Assembly: GCA_004194705.1 (NCBI GenBank) | Contig: SADC01001185.1 | Location: forward strand, 518,413 to 582,412 | Direction of reading: 5' to 3' | DNA length: 64,000 bases | DNA from: Ditylenchus dipsaci | Lineage: Eukaryota; Nematoda; Chromadorea; Rhabditida; Anguinidae | Part shown: positions 52,471-63,344 of the stretch, in pieces | Position numbering within the stretch: position 1 is the first letter of the stretch | Layout of the letters: each line of letters opens with the position of its first letter | Made by a program: the position numbers and the translations under genes | The notes under the pieces: generated by a model | What the model was told of the DNA's origin: nothing | The model's input: only the letters and a program-made list of their open reading frames with translations | Database searches by the model: none

Positions 52471-52550
52471 ACATGTTCAGGGATATGTTAAGTTCAACTC
52501 TGTACTCGAACCAAAGTCTCTAATTTGTAGATTATCTTGAAGAAGAACTA

Positions 52551-53090
52551 CTAGTAATTTTGCAATGCCTGAATTCTCTGATTGCGGAGTCGTTTCATCA
52601 AAGTAATTTTGTTAAAGTTGCTATCCAGCAGTTGAACCGTTATGTTTGGGATAATTTTTGCAGGTGATGGCAATAGGAGCCTATTTCCCAAGTTATCGTA
52701 CGAATAAACTGATTTTTGAAATAGACTAACTTTGCTTCCGTCCTGGATATATAGTGCATATTCTGAGGACTCGATTGCAATATTTGCATGACTTGCTTTT
52801 TTGGCGACAGGTGGTAGGACGAGAACATTTTTGACGCACACACACATTAAGCCCTTTTGGACGTAATTGATTGGCCCTAGGATAGGCATAGCTTACTTTT
52901 CGACTAACTCTAGTAAAAGCAGCTCTCCCAATCTTCTTTTACTAGTTTTATTTGGTTTAGTAGTAGTTGTGGTGGTCTTGCGTCTTTTCCTTGATGTTGA
53001 TTTTCTATTATATCTGGCCTTATTGCTTCTAGCTGCTGATCTCGGCCATCTTTGAAGGACTTTGGAATGGGTGTATTCGTCACTTGTTTC
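52551..53090 (-). CDS. Unknown protein block, duplicated at 61722-62100
   Basis: Minus strand: a basic stretch KSTSRKRRKTTTTTTKPNKT (about 52960-53020) is followed by GPINYVQKGLMCVC...; another frame gives a Cys-rich string (CVRQKCSRPTTCRQKSKSC). The last part, ALYIQDGSKVSLFQKSVYSY to MKRLRNQRIQALQNY, stop near 52551, is open and protein-like. The plus-strand copy at 61722 shares the basic block and C-rich part. Two copies in opposite orientation suggest a repeated exon pair, perhaps of a mobile element. Function unknown. Confidence 0.4.
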
Positions 53091-53099
53091 AGCTTACCT

Positions 53100-53405
53100 T
53101 AAATTTTTCTACAACCAAAGTGTCGATTTATAAAATAACACCGCATGTTTTGTGATAGATATGTTTTCCAATACGTAAAAAGAAAATCTGGTCTCTTTAT
53201 AATTTTAACAGTATGTGGACACATAAAAATATGCCTAAGTTGCTTTTGCTAAAAATGTATTCATTTGTGCTCTTCCTTGTTTCTTTAAAGTTATCAAACA
53301 TTTTATCGTCATAAATGCACCAAAATTAGAAATGTATTGGTCTCTTAGGGCGTTGTTGTATCCAGGTTCGACTGTATAATAAAAAAGATAAAAAATTCCT
53401 AGTTA
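53100..53405. other. No gene; one pogo-like end
   Basis: TATCCAGGTTCGACTGTA near 53357 looks like a pogo-type terminus; otherwise AT-rich. Confidence 0.35.
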
Positions 53406-53409
53406 CTTT

Positions 53410-53990
53410 CAATTACCAAATTATTGAAAATTACTTGTTTTTCGTAAAAATTCAGGAGTGAAATAAAAATAAATTGCGAATAGAAATATGATTGCTGAAA
53501 GGAAAGCAATAGTGAGAATAGCAATGCAATGCTTGCTCATTCTCAAATTCTTGACTTCAAACAAAAAATACTGAACTCAAAGATATTTATGTTAATGTAT
53601 TGAGAAATCAATCAGATTTACGAGAAAAAGGAAACAAAGGAATTAATTAGATGCAATAAATAAATACTTTTTCGAAAATTGCCATGGATTTTTAAGGCTA
53701 TATAGTAATATGAAATTTTTAATTTAGGAAGTTTGTAAAAAAGTATTTGTTTATTGCAGCTTATTAATTCTTTCACTTTTGTTTCGTTTTTGCGTAAATC
53801 TGATTGATTTCTCAATACATTAACATAAATATCTTTGAGTTCAGTATTTTTTGTTTGAGGTCAAGGATTTGAGAACGAGCAAGCATTGCATTGCTATTCT
53901 CACTATTGCTCTCCTTTCAACAATCATCTTTCAATACATACTTTATTTTTCTTTGACTACTGAATTTTTACGAAAAATAAGTAATTGTTA
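53410..53990. mobile_element. Long inverted-repeat element
   Basis: Arms of about 190 bp: TAAATCTGATTGATTTCTCA, CATTAACATAAATATCTTTG, GCAAGCATTGCATTGCTATT inverted at 53485-53625 and 53790-53925. Arms end near AATTACTTGTTTTTCGT/ACGAAAAATAAGTAATT. Non-coding centre. Confidence 0.75.
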
Positions 53991-53999
53991 ACAATTACC

Positions 54000-54990
54000 A
54001 ATATTTTGAATAGAAAACTAGGATTTTTCGTCTTTTTATATATATTTTTGGGGCTCTAAGTTGTGATAAATCGCAAAAACCTGAATTTTCAAGTTAATTT
54101 GGCGCACTTACGACTGTAAGAGTGTTTGGCTCTATATATCCACAAAAATGGGTGGTAACTTGCCCGAGAGAAGTGATCAAAAGTGGACCAAAAACACGAT
54201 GCCAAGAACACGATTTTGAATCAGCGAGGTCGTTTATTAGAGAAAATACGGTAAAGATTAAATAAAAAAACTGCACTATTTACGGTAGTTCAGAAATTAT
54301 AAAAAATTGAATTTTTAAAAAATGCTTACTATTTTTTATTGAAAAATTAAGCTTATAATTTTTTATCTTAATCTTTTTTTTGAAACTATCTAAAATCAGC
54401 GATCAGCCTTATGTAAAATTATAAAAGAGATCATAAAGACCTATTTAAAAATGTCAAAAAACATATAGAAGCAACGAACCCGAAAATTAAGAAATATTTG
54501 ATTTAAATTTTTTTAATTATTGTCTCTTTAACTATCGTAAATGGATGTCACATATAAAGGAAGAACCAAATCTAGATAATAGATATCCAGGAGGAAGTTT
54601 TGGCTCTATATGTGTTGAGGTTACCCCGCAAAAATATCCCTTGGTCCCCTGTTGTTTTTTTTCGAGTTTCATCAAAATTTTGCCTTGGTCTGCCTATTGT
54701 TTCACAGTTTTTGTTCAAAAAATTACATTTGCTTAATTTTTTGTTTTTTTTTGCAATCTGATAAAAAATATTTCTGGTGCAATAAATGCTATGAAATACT
54801 ACTTATCTAATCATTTCATGCATAATAGATGCTAGAGAAATTGATGACGTTTGATAAAAAAAAAGCTAGTCGAAGACTAAACACCATAAGAAAAATTTTG
54901 AAAAAAATCGACAGGGGGACCAAGGCATATTTTTTCGAGGGCAGCCCCGATACATATAGAGTTTTCGGCGCTACTGGCTTATACCCCCCC
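54000..54990. other. No gene; MITE fragment and GCCTTGGTC motifs
   Basis: 54228-54255 is an end of the ACCGTATTTTCTCTAATA family. CCTTGGTCCCCTGTTG (54643), GCCTTGGTCTGCCTATTG (54677) and GGGGGACCAAGGC (54914) lie within 300 bp. Ends with the CGCTACTGGCTTATACCCC-type terminus at 54968. Confidence 0.45.
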
Positions 54991-55006
54991 CCCCCCCAAA
55001 ACAGCT

Positions 55007-55315
55007 ATGGGTGGCAGCAGCAACAATACTGGCGGCGATGTTGGTTCCTCAAGCCGCGATGGCAGTGTTGGTAGCAAGCACAAGACAGATGTCTCCTGCT
55101 ATGAAATCCAAAAGAGGTCAGTGAAAACAGTTTTATCTTTTGTGGTTTATAAGCCATTTTTTTATTGCAGAATGCGGAACTATGAAAAGGCACTTCGAGC
55201 CAAAGGGACAGAAGATGCATCTGAGGAGGTAGTTGAAGCGCGGCTGCCAGCACCGATAAATGCTGAGATGCTATTCGATATATTCTATGCGAAGAAGGTC
55301 GGAGAGGCAATTTAA
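55007..55315 (+). CDS. Unknown C-terminal exon pair
   Basis: Open exon MGGSSNNTGGDVGSSSRDGS...DVSCYEIQKR, intron with GT...TTGCAG (about 55117-55170), then MRNYEKALRAKGTEDASEEV and LPAPINAEMLFDIFYAKKVG before a stop at 55313-55315. Low-complexity Gly/Ser start and a helical C-terminus. The frame continues upstream into the poly-C terminus of a repeat, so the true start is unknown. Not recognised; a transposon-encoded or host terminal exon are both possible. Confidence 0.4.
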   Translation: MGGSSNNTGGDVGSSSRDGSVGSKHKTDVSCYEIQKRSVKTVLSFVVYKPFFYCRMRNYEKALRAKGTEDASEEVVEARLPAPINAEMLFDIFYAKKVGEAI

Positions 55316-55590
55316 GAAGCGATAGAAAGAAGCCGGAGGTGGTGGAACAAACGAGAATATGTGAGATTGTTATCTGATTGTCGTGATAGTATGTGAATAA
55401 AATTAGTTATCGTTTTGATTAGGGGGACCTATTTTATTTTTGTAATAAGAGTAGTGTTTGAATCTTGCAATTTTTGTGTTGTGTGCCTTCTACCTAAAGA
55501 ACGGTGGCCACTATGGAGAGTAGTATCAAATTTGAAGGCTGTTAGTTCGCATGTTACACTATTCTCTCAGACTCCCACCTCATATTAATA

Positions 55591-55817
55591 CCGTATTTTC
55601 TCTAATAGAAGCCCCCCTCAACTTTGAGGGTCTGTATCTCAGAGCAGAGTCAATATTTTGCAAAGCTGTTTTCTGCGTTTTCTTAACTCCCACGAGCTCT
55701 GCCGATTATGCTTTTTAGATTTTCACACGAAAATCTCGAGATCAAAATAAAATTTTCCTTATTTCTTGGTGATCGAAAAAAAGAAGCCCCGGGCTTCTAT
55801 TAGAGAAAATACGGTAA
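55591..55817. mobile_element. ACCGTATTTTCTCTAATA MITE, best intact copy
   Basis: TACCGTATTTTCTCTAATAG to CTATTAGAGAAAATACGGTA, near-perfect 19-bp ends at TA, about 225 bp, interior GCAAAGCTGTTTTCTGCG, CGAGCTCTGCCGATTATGC. Useful reference for the split copies. 55320-55590 has no gene. Confidence 0.88.
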
Positions 55818-55819
55818 TA

Positions 55820-56600
55820 GACAGCATCCATTCATATGAACTTAGAGGATAAGTCAATACTCTAGTAAAGATCGGTGATGGTAGTTAATGCTTTTGGTAA
55901 AACCGTCATGAGCACAATACTTGGAGTAGAATACCACAAAGTTTTTCACTTCTTCAGCCACCCTTCACAGTTCGGCGAAATACAAGTGCCGAAACAATCA
56001 TAAATTAATTTATTTAAAAAGGTTTTAATTGTCTTTTCTAAAAAAATTTATACTGAAAATGACCGCCAGAATCGAGCGGTTCTTCCAGTCATTAAAAATC
56101 TACAAAAGAATTAAAAAAGTTAGGTATTTAAGTCAATTCAAACGTTGTTTCGGGGGTAAGTTTCGGGGTATAGTGAAACACACTCCCGAATGACTATGTG
56201 AATTAACTTTGACACCCAGATTTTTTAATCATTTTGTAAATTTTTTATTATGAAAAGTGTTCACTAGAATCTGGCGATCATTTTAAGTATAAATTTTTGG
56301 CTACTTCAGCCAAAATATTGAGTAAAAGGGGGTCTGAATCGACAATAATTAAAAACCGATAAAAGACCGATAAAACACCGATAAAACCGATAAAACACCG
56401 ATAAAATTACAGTCATAAAATTAATTCTCGTTTGAATTTTATCGGTCTTTTCTCATTTTATCGGTTTTCCCCACCATGGTTTTTACTGGTCATCCTGTAC
56501 TTTTAAAAATTGATAATTGCATGTTTTAGCAGCCAAAATTCAGTGTCGAAATGAAAAAGGTGACTGTAGCTTGATAATATTGGTCTCATACGAAAATAAG
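55820..56600. repeat. ACCGATAAAAC array; otherwise no gene
   Basis: 56353-56405 holds five ACCGATAAAAC units; inverted TTTTATCGGT copies at 56445-56472 close a small foldback. 56040-56330 contains AATGACCGCCAGAATCGAG and CTAGAATCTGGCGATCATTT, a second weak inverted pair. Confidence 0.6.
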
Positions 56601-56877
56601 TCGATATTTTTAAGGTGCTATTGGCAGTTTGCAGTATAGCTCAGTTAGAAATGAAGAAGTGGAGATAATGTGGCTGAATACGGACCCAACTTATCAGAGA
56701 CAAGGGATTGGCATAGCTCTGATGACAACGGCACTTAACAAAATAAAGCAAGATTGGTTTGGTTACATCGACTGTTTCAAATTTTCAAACTCTCAAGGGC
56801 AATCCTTACGCCGAACGTATATACAAAATGTAGATTTAAATGAGTTACTCCAGAACGCTATAAAAACAATTGCTTGA
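56600..56877 (+). pseudogene. GNAT acetyltransferase fragment, frameshifted
   Basis: Reads EVEIMWLNTDPTYQRQGIGI and ALMTTALNKIKQ, motif A of GNAT with QRQGIGIA intact. Then the frame changes: NPYAERIYK, matching NPRAETLYK of the 43462 copy, is in a different frame and meets a stop. Exon start follows TTTGCAG at about 56627-56633. Paralogue of 43462-43778 on the opposite strand. Confidence 0.7.
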
Positions 56878-57167
56878 TGAACTTACCTGTAAAAAATTAT
56901 GTAAATTGTGAAAAATTAATACAATCTTGAGTATTCATTAAATAATACCATGAAAATGTAAATTTACAAAAAACTTTTTATATCTATTCGCCGGGTGGAC
57001 TGGCAAGTTCTTCGTTTAGTGAAAAAGCAGCTATAAGGGCATTCATCTAACGTCCAGGGAAATCGACGTAGAGATAATTCAAGAAATCAACTGAACAACA
57101 TTTTACACTCGGGAATCCAAAAAGATCTTGACACCACTCGTTTTTACCACTCCCGAGCCCTAAAAAA

Positions 57168-57360
57168 AGCTACTCGGTTTTAAACACCGTCCCCTCCCCA
57201 GTAATTTTTTAGGGGTATCTGAGACCATACATTTTTTTTGAAAAAACTGAAATTAGTACGGGTTCAGCCCTGAGCTTAAGTCCTAACTCGAATCCTAAGC
57301 ATAATTTCTAAACTAAAATTTTTAATGGGGAGGGGGGATTGTTGTAAAACCGAGTAGCAC
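57168..57360. mobile_element. TACTCGGTTTTA-ended MITE
   Basis: GCTACTCGGTTTTAAACACC ... CCCCTCCCC is inverted against GGGGAGGGGGGATTG ... TAAAACCGAGTAGC. The same terminus theme occurs singly at 6255, 12770 and 54968. 57360-57780 has no gene. Confidence 0.6.
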
Positions 57361-57780
57361 CAAGATTTTGCTGAATACGGAAAAAAGCTAGAGCTCATTT
57401 TATATTGAAAAAAAATTGCGCCGAAAACCCGAGCTCCTGATGTTTCATATATTTTTAGAATATTTTTATAATTTTAATATTTTTCAATATTTTCAAATTC
57501 GCAAGAACATTTTGCATTTTTTGACCAAAACATGTTTTTTTGAACTAAATCTGTGAAATTAAATCTTTGAGTTTGAAAAAAGAACAGCAAAATCAATTTT
57601 ATATATAATTTTGATTTAACAAGTCAAGGCCTGACTGCAAAACCAGCTCATTCTGGTGCAGAATTTCCTGAAGAATCTTTGTCGAACAAAAACAGATAAT
57701 CAAATGTACTTCAGAAAGCGCATTTAATCCCTTACAAAATGAGATATAATGCGTATGTGTATGGTGATGTAATCAATAGA

Positions 57781-58155
57781 TACCGTATTTCTTCTAATAG
57801 CTCGACATGTCGAGTCATTTTTCGATTACAGTCATCGTCGCTATAGTGACACCTTGGTGTCAGCTAGTTTGCTTTTAGCTAAAAGAAAATGACTGAAGTG
57901 GCACACTCGCTATAGTGATACCCCAAGATCGGTCCCCAGGGGTGTCACTGTAGCAGCCCGCTTGACTATATCCGAAAATTGGAAAAATTAGAGATCGATC
58001 TTAAAATTTTGGGTGAAAATTCAAAATCGAAAAAGCGAATTCGGAAGAGCTCGTGGGATTTAGGAAAACGCAAAAAACAGTTTTGCAAAAAAGTTCTTTT
58101 TTCTAAGATGTTAGTCCTTAAAGTAGGCGGTGTCGAGTAATTAGGAAAAATACGG
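57781..58155. mobile_element. ACCGTATTTTCTCTAATA-family MITE with insertion
   Basis: TACCGTATTTCTTCTAATAG to GTAATTAGGAAAAATACGGT. The extra 57810-57960 carries CGCTATAGTGACACC/GTGTCACTGTAGC, a small foldback that may be a separate insertion. Confidence 0.7.
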
Positions 58156-58159
58156 TATA

Positions 58160-59000
58160 CATTTTCTTGCATAACCCTTGCCAGCGATTTTACTTTTAAA
58201 TTTTACTTTTTAAAAGTGTGAGATTTTGCGGAAAATTTGCCTTTCCAACAAAATCCTTTCATGAAATTCTGCACCAGAATGAGATGGTCTTACAGTCAGG
58301 ACTCTCCGTGTTAGAATAAAAGACGGCGTAATTGCTCGCGTAAACTAATTAATTTATTTCACATTTGTGTCTCTCTCTCTCTCGTTTACATAACCTTGAT
58401 TATAATGCGTGCTTTTTGTAAGTTGAAAATTATTTTTGACTCAATTTTTCATTCTTTATTTTGAGCAAATGATAAAGGATTTCACCATTTTCCTGTGTGT
58501 TATGTTTATATTTGCAGTTTTGATTCAAATTATTTCACATCTTTATCCCTCTTATAAAACATCTGAAGATATCGGTAATTTAAACAATTGATTAAAAAAA
58601 TTAAAATAAGGAATCTTTTATAAGGCATTTTCTAAAATTGAAGTATCACGTGATAGAGTGCGAAAAACTGCAACAGATACAAATGTCAGATCACAGATGA
58701 AACTGTGTTTTCCCCTCTTTTTGAAATGGTTGAAGAAGTATGCTGGCAGCCTGGTCATAGGTGGACGATTCTATTTTGATTTTACTGAGTTTGGAATCAA
58801 TATTTTTGAACACAATATTCGAGCAAATTTTATATCGAAAGACAACAAAAACTTTGACAAGTATTTTTATCCTGACAGCATCTGAATCTCTATATAGTAT
58901 TTGGGATGGGAGGGGGGCATCTGTCTGTCGCCAATTTGAGTGGTCTCATTGAGCATTTAACAAATTTTTTAGGCAATATTTTAATAGGAAAGTTTGGTCT
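58160..59000. other. No gene; short CT repeat
   Basis: A (TC)n tract at 58372-58383. Short open frames near 58658-58950 show no domain. Confidence 0.4.
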
Positions 59001-59154
59001 CATTAGAAAGTCCTTTCGACGGTCGAGGACATTTGCAAACAGATTTTGGTTTTCATTTTCAAAAATTTAAAAATTCGATGGTTGAAGTTGAAAATCCGGG
59101 GTTTCATGAGAATATTTTGGGCAATATTTTGATAGACAAGTTTGTTCTCGATCG

Positions 59155-60175
59155 GAAGCCCCTTCAACGGCGGAGGACCGTTTACTATGGTACTGGTTCG
59201 GAATGTGCACCACATTTTTTGCCTTGGTCTCCCTATTGTTTTTTCTTGAAAGATGAATTGGTCCCCCTGTTTTTTGAAAATGATCATGGTAAAGGTGATC
59301 ATGTTAAAGGGGGGGGTGTATTTCCTTTCCGTATCTGGTCCCGCATGGAAATCGTTTTAATTCAAATTAAACCACATTTATAGGTTGCAGGTTCAAGTCT
59401 CTCTGGGTGTGAACTTTCTTTTTTTCACATTTTATTCACTAGTTGGATATCAAAATAATTCTAATTGTCTTGCGAACGCAGCAAGATTATCAGGAAGGAT
59501 TCCACATATATATATATCTAAGCTAGGGGGGGATAAGGATGCTTCATAGGCAGGGGACCTTATTCAATCATACTTTTTCTTTGGTAAATAAAAATTTGCA
59601 AGCAACCCAATTATCGAAGTAAAATTTTCGGTGTAGAATTTTTTGTCAAGTACCTAGTGCATTCATGAGTATAGAAAATTGCTAATCACTGTAAGAAAAA
59701 TAATAAAACAGCTAGAGGCAATATAAATCGAAGCATATGGCTTATGGCTGGCTTTCTTTTACTTCAAAATGAAATTTCAATATGATTTTTGACCAAAAAA
59801 GCAATCCTGGAAATGTCTACGATCGATTGATTAGTATTTATAAGTCTGACACTCAGTGTGAGTTAAGCTCAATCCCTGAAAAAATGTGAAAAAAAGAAAG
59901 TTCACACCCAGAGAGACTCGAACCTGCAACCTATAAATGTGGTTTAATTTGAATTAAAACGATTTCCATGCGGACCAAATACGGAAAGGAAATACACCCC
60001 CCCCCCTTTAACCATAACCACCCTTATCACCATAATCATATCAACTGCAATGGGCACGGGGGACCAAGGCATTTTTCCAGAAAAAACAATAGGGAGACCA
60101 AGGCAAAAAATGTGGTGCACATTCCGAACCAGTACCATAGTAAACGGTGCTCCGCCGTCGAAAGGGTCCGAAACA
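59155..60175. mobile_element. Long-TIR element with B-box-like motif and GCCTTGGTC motif in its arms
   Basis: Left arm 59155-59425 and right arm 59885-60175 are inverted copies: GTTTACTATGGTACTGGTTC, GCCTTGGTCTCCCTATTG, AAACCACATTTATAGGTTGC, then the B-box-like GGTTCAAGTCTCTCTGGGTG. Internal 59430-59880 is non-coding. TTAAAGGGGGGG inside each arm recalls the TTAA-type ends. Confidence 0.7.
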
Positions 60176-60179
60176 CTTC

Positions 60180-60815
60180 TTTTACTATCAGATTTGCATT
60201 TTGGTTTAAAAAATTGAGAATTTCGCCCCTTCAAGTTGAAAAGCTCAAAAAATTTGGAATAAAAAACTTTTTTGAATCGGCGCTTATTTCCTGGCCACGG
60301 ACCACTTGCAAACCCGCCAACCACCGGGTAAGTACCCAAACCACATTTATACACCATAATTACCAAAAAGGTACCCCAACCACCATGATGGGGCCTGAAA
60401 CACTTGGAAGCCCCCCCCCCCCCCCAACCAGGATGGGGCCGAACCACGTGGGTACATGAAGGTAGAACGTCATGGGTACATGAAAAACAAATTATGAAAG
60501 GCGCCTGTAAGGTGCCTATCCACCTTATTTTAAATAATTGTTTCGATACCAAACCTATTGAAATGGAGCTAGAAATGTCCATCTATGACCAGGCTACCAG
60601 CATAATTCTTCAAACCTCTTAAAAAGACGTAAAACACAGTTTCCCCTGTGATATCACACTTGTATCACATGCAGTTTTAAATGCGCTATCCCATGATGTT
60701 TTTATTTTCTGAAAATTTTAAATACAATTTTGAGAAAATTGCAAAACCAGACTGTGACACCCAAATTGAGCACTCTGAACATTTTGGTATATTGTAAGCA
60801 AAAATTGGCTCAAGT
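60180..60815. repeat. No gene; CCAACCACC/GGGTACATGA repeats
   Basis: 60300-60480 is a loose CCACC-rich cluster with GGGTACATGA twice. Open frames across it reflect the repeats. Confidence 0.4.
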
Positions 60816-61570
60816 ATACAATCCCCCCACGCAGAGTGCTCGGATGGAGGAGATAACTTCAAATTCGTGTTTCTCGACTCCGATTTCATGAGAAAACCGG
60901 CGGTTTTTTGATTCTGAGAAAAAAATTCGAAATACAGGAGGTGGGGGGGGGCGTACGTATCATGGTTTTTTAGCCAAAATTTCAAGGGATCAAGGGCAGT
61001 ATTGGGAGAAGAAGGGAATAAAAGGGGCCACTAATCACACAGGCCCACGAACAAGAAGATGTTGAACATAGTTTTGAATACTGGGGACCACCGCATAAAT
61101 AAACTCTGGTATGGATGCTTTTTCATGCATCCAGAGTCACTTTCGAGTGATTTGTGTCTAAGGTATGTGGTGTGCGCATCTCACTTACCTTAGACATGAT
61201 TTCGAGAAGCACACTTGATCAAAAAATGCGTATAGAGTATCTTTTTGCCAAGGCCCGAGTTGAAAAAGATGGTGAGGCAGTCGAAGAATACATATATTTA
61301 CTTTTCTATAGTTCTTCTATAAAAGTGGCCCCCTTTTATTCCCTTCCCCTCCCTATACAGCCCTCAATCCCTTTAGAATTCAAAAGGCGCCAATTTAAAT
61401 TTTTGGAATTTGGCTAAAAAACCATGATACCCCCCTGTAGTTCGAATTTTTTTTCTCAGAATCAAAAAAACAGCCAGCTTTCTAATGAAATCGGGGTCGA
61501 GAAATACGAATATGAAGTTATCTCTTCCATCCGAGCACTCTGCGTGGGGGGATTCTATACTCCAACCAAA
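60815..61570. mobile_element. Long-TIR element hosting a foldback-module element
   Basis: Arms 60815-60985 and 61375-61565: CCCCCCACGCAGAGTGCTCG, GAGATAACTTC, TTTGATTCTGAG inverted. Between, 60987-61375 is the foldback-module element with outer pair AAGGGATCAAGGGC/GCCCTCAATCCCTTT; its GTCTAAGG stem loop is reduced (61157-61196). Confidence 0.75.
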
Positions 61571-61721
61571 AATTTTCATTGAATAGTCGACAGGGATGAG
61601 CTTAAATTGAGGTATTCTTCAAATTGAAAAAAGTTGCCTCTTTTCTTGCAATTTCTGCGTAATTTTTCTTTTATGGATTGATCAGACTGTGAGAGGATTT
61701 TCAAAAGTGGATTTTAGACAA

Positions 61722-62100
61722 GCTGAAACAAATAACAAATACGCCGCCCTCCAATGTCCTTCAAAGATGGCCGAGATCAGCAGCTGCAAACAACAAGCCC
61801 AAATATAATAGAAAATCAACATCAAGGAAAAGACGCAAGACCACCACAACTACTACTAAACCAAATAAAACTAGTAAAAAGAAGATTGGGAGAGCTGCTT
61901 TTACTAGAGTTAGTCGAAAAGTAAGCTATGTCTATCCTAGGGCCAATCAACCACGTCCAAAAGGGCTTAATGTGTGTGTGCGTCAAAATGTTCTCGTCCT
62001 ATCACCTGTCACCAAAAAGCAAGTCAAATAAACAATGCAAATATTGCAATCAAGTACTCAGAATTTGCACTATATATCCAGGACGAAAGCAAAGTAAGTA
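61722..62100 (+). CDS. Second copy of the unknown basic/Cys-rich block
   Basis: KSTSRKRRKTTTTTTKPNKT then KKKIGRAAFTRVSRKVSYVY and RPKGLNVCVRQNVL on the plus strand, about 85 percent similar at DNA level by eye to 52551-53090, but the 3' part is cut short and carries different indels. Likely non-functional. Confidence 0.35.
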
Positions 62101-62214
62101 TCTTTTAAAACCTTGCGAAATGATAATTTTTAGAGAAATTTTTTGAATAAGCATACTGTAAAAGCTTTGTTTACCGTTCAGTGTCAAACTATAATTTTTT
62201 TGTATCTTTAGCAT

Positions 62215-62350
62215 GGTTCGCAAAAACAGCAAATTTGCTGAAATGCAGCAAAAATAATTGGCGTTGTGTGTTTATTGAAAACAGCAAAATTGCAGTTTTC
62301 AATGCAGCAAAAATTTTGCTGCATTTCAGCAAAATTTTGCTGCATTTCTT
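62215..62350. repeat. GCAGCAAAATT repeats
   Basis: About six ATGCAGCAAAATTT/AAATTTTGCTGCAT words in both orientations, forming a potential foldback. Confidence 0.6.
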
Positions 62351-62459
62351 CGCTCCCTACATATTACGCATCTTTCATTTTTTCAACTATATTTTTTGGG
62401 GGTTTTTTCTATCTGGAGTCAAAAAATGTATGAACCACCAGTATAAGAGCAATACCTAG

Positions 62460-63190
62460 GCTTCATGCAGCCCGTAGAAGTTACTCTTAAAGTGGAGGGA
62501 GGGATTTTCATATAAGCATTGGCTAGGTCACAGGTTCAAATCCACCTGGATGCATGACCAATTTTTCACTCCATTTTTCATATTTTATTTTCAAGCTTGG
62601 TATGAAAATCTTACTTATTCTCATGGCTATCCGACAAGAGGGACTGCTCGATACCCAAACCTGGGATCCCCACCTGGGTACCCCTCCCGTGTACAGGATG
62701 GTCTGAAAAAATTCAGAAAAACATAAAAAAGTTTAAGTTTGAATTTTATTTGTCTGCAACTCATTCATATTTTGTGTTTCGTATAGAAGAGCTCGAAGTT
62801 AGCTTAACTGCTGTTACTGATTTTTCTGGGTAAATCAATGGGGCAAGAAATTTTCAATATTTTCGGAATCTTTTCAGACTACTCTGTACTACTCCACCTC
62901 TTTTCTGCGGAGCTCCACCCTGTGTACTCCTCCACCTGGGTACCACCACTTGAGTACTACCTCATGGGTATTCCCCTTCCAGGTACTCCCCATATCGGTA
63001 TCACTCACCTGAGTAACACCACCTTGGTACCCCCACCTGGGTCCACCAATTACTCAACTACGAAGATCGGGCACAGGATCGTGAGTGATGGTAAACTTAT
63101 AATCTTTTTTAGATTTTTGCCAATTAGATTGGCGACCTACAGCATTTTTCGTTTGATAGACCAAACTTAAGTCAATCCTAGAAGCTTTTA
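62460..63190. repeat. B-box-like repeat and ACCTGGGTACC cluster
   Basis: 62523-62560 has TAGGTCACAGGTTCAAATCC, a relative of the B-box-like repeats at 970, 37680, 40175 and 59385. 62640-62700 and 62930-63050 are rich in CACCTGGGTACCCC. No gene. Confidence 0.5.
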
Positions 63191-63193
63191 GGC

Positions 63194-63335
63194 TCAAGAG
63201 GTGGCTGAAAAGTTCTGAATCCCTTCTTCGTCCTCGCTGTCATCCTTCTGATCTGTCCTTATCTTCTTCTTTTGTTCCTTTTTAAAGTCAGAGTTGCACG
63301 TGAATGAAGTATAAATGTTTTCACATTCAAATAAC
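63194..63335 (-). CDS. Terminal exon of an unrecognised protein
   Basis: Minus strand after an acceptor TTTTTATAG: LFECENIYTSFTCNSDFKKE, QKKKIRTDQKDDSEDEEGIQ, NFSATS, stop at 63194-63196. The charged acidic tail looks like a genuine protein C-terminus, not repeat translation. Upstream exons would lie beyond 63345 or outside the window. Family not identified. Confidence 0.4.
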
Positions 63336-63344
63336 TATAAAAAA

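Noticed and set aside
59944..60582. 212-residue open frame on the minus strand
   Set aside because: It crosses a transposon arm and poly-C/CCACC repeats; no domain and no conserved frame in the inverted arm copy.
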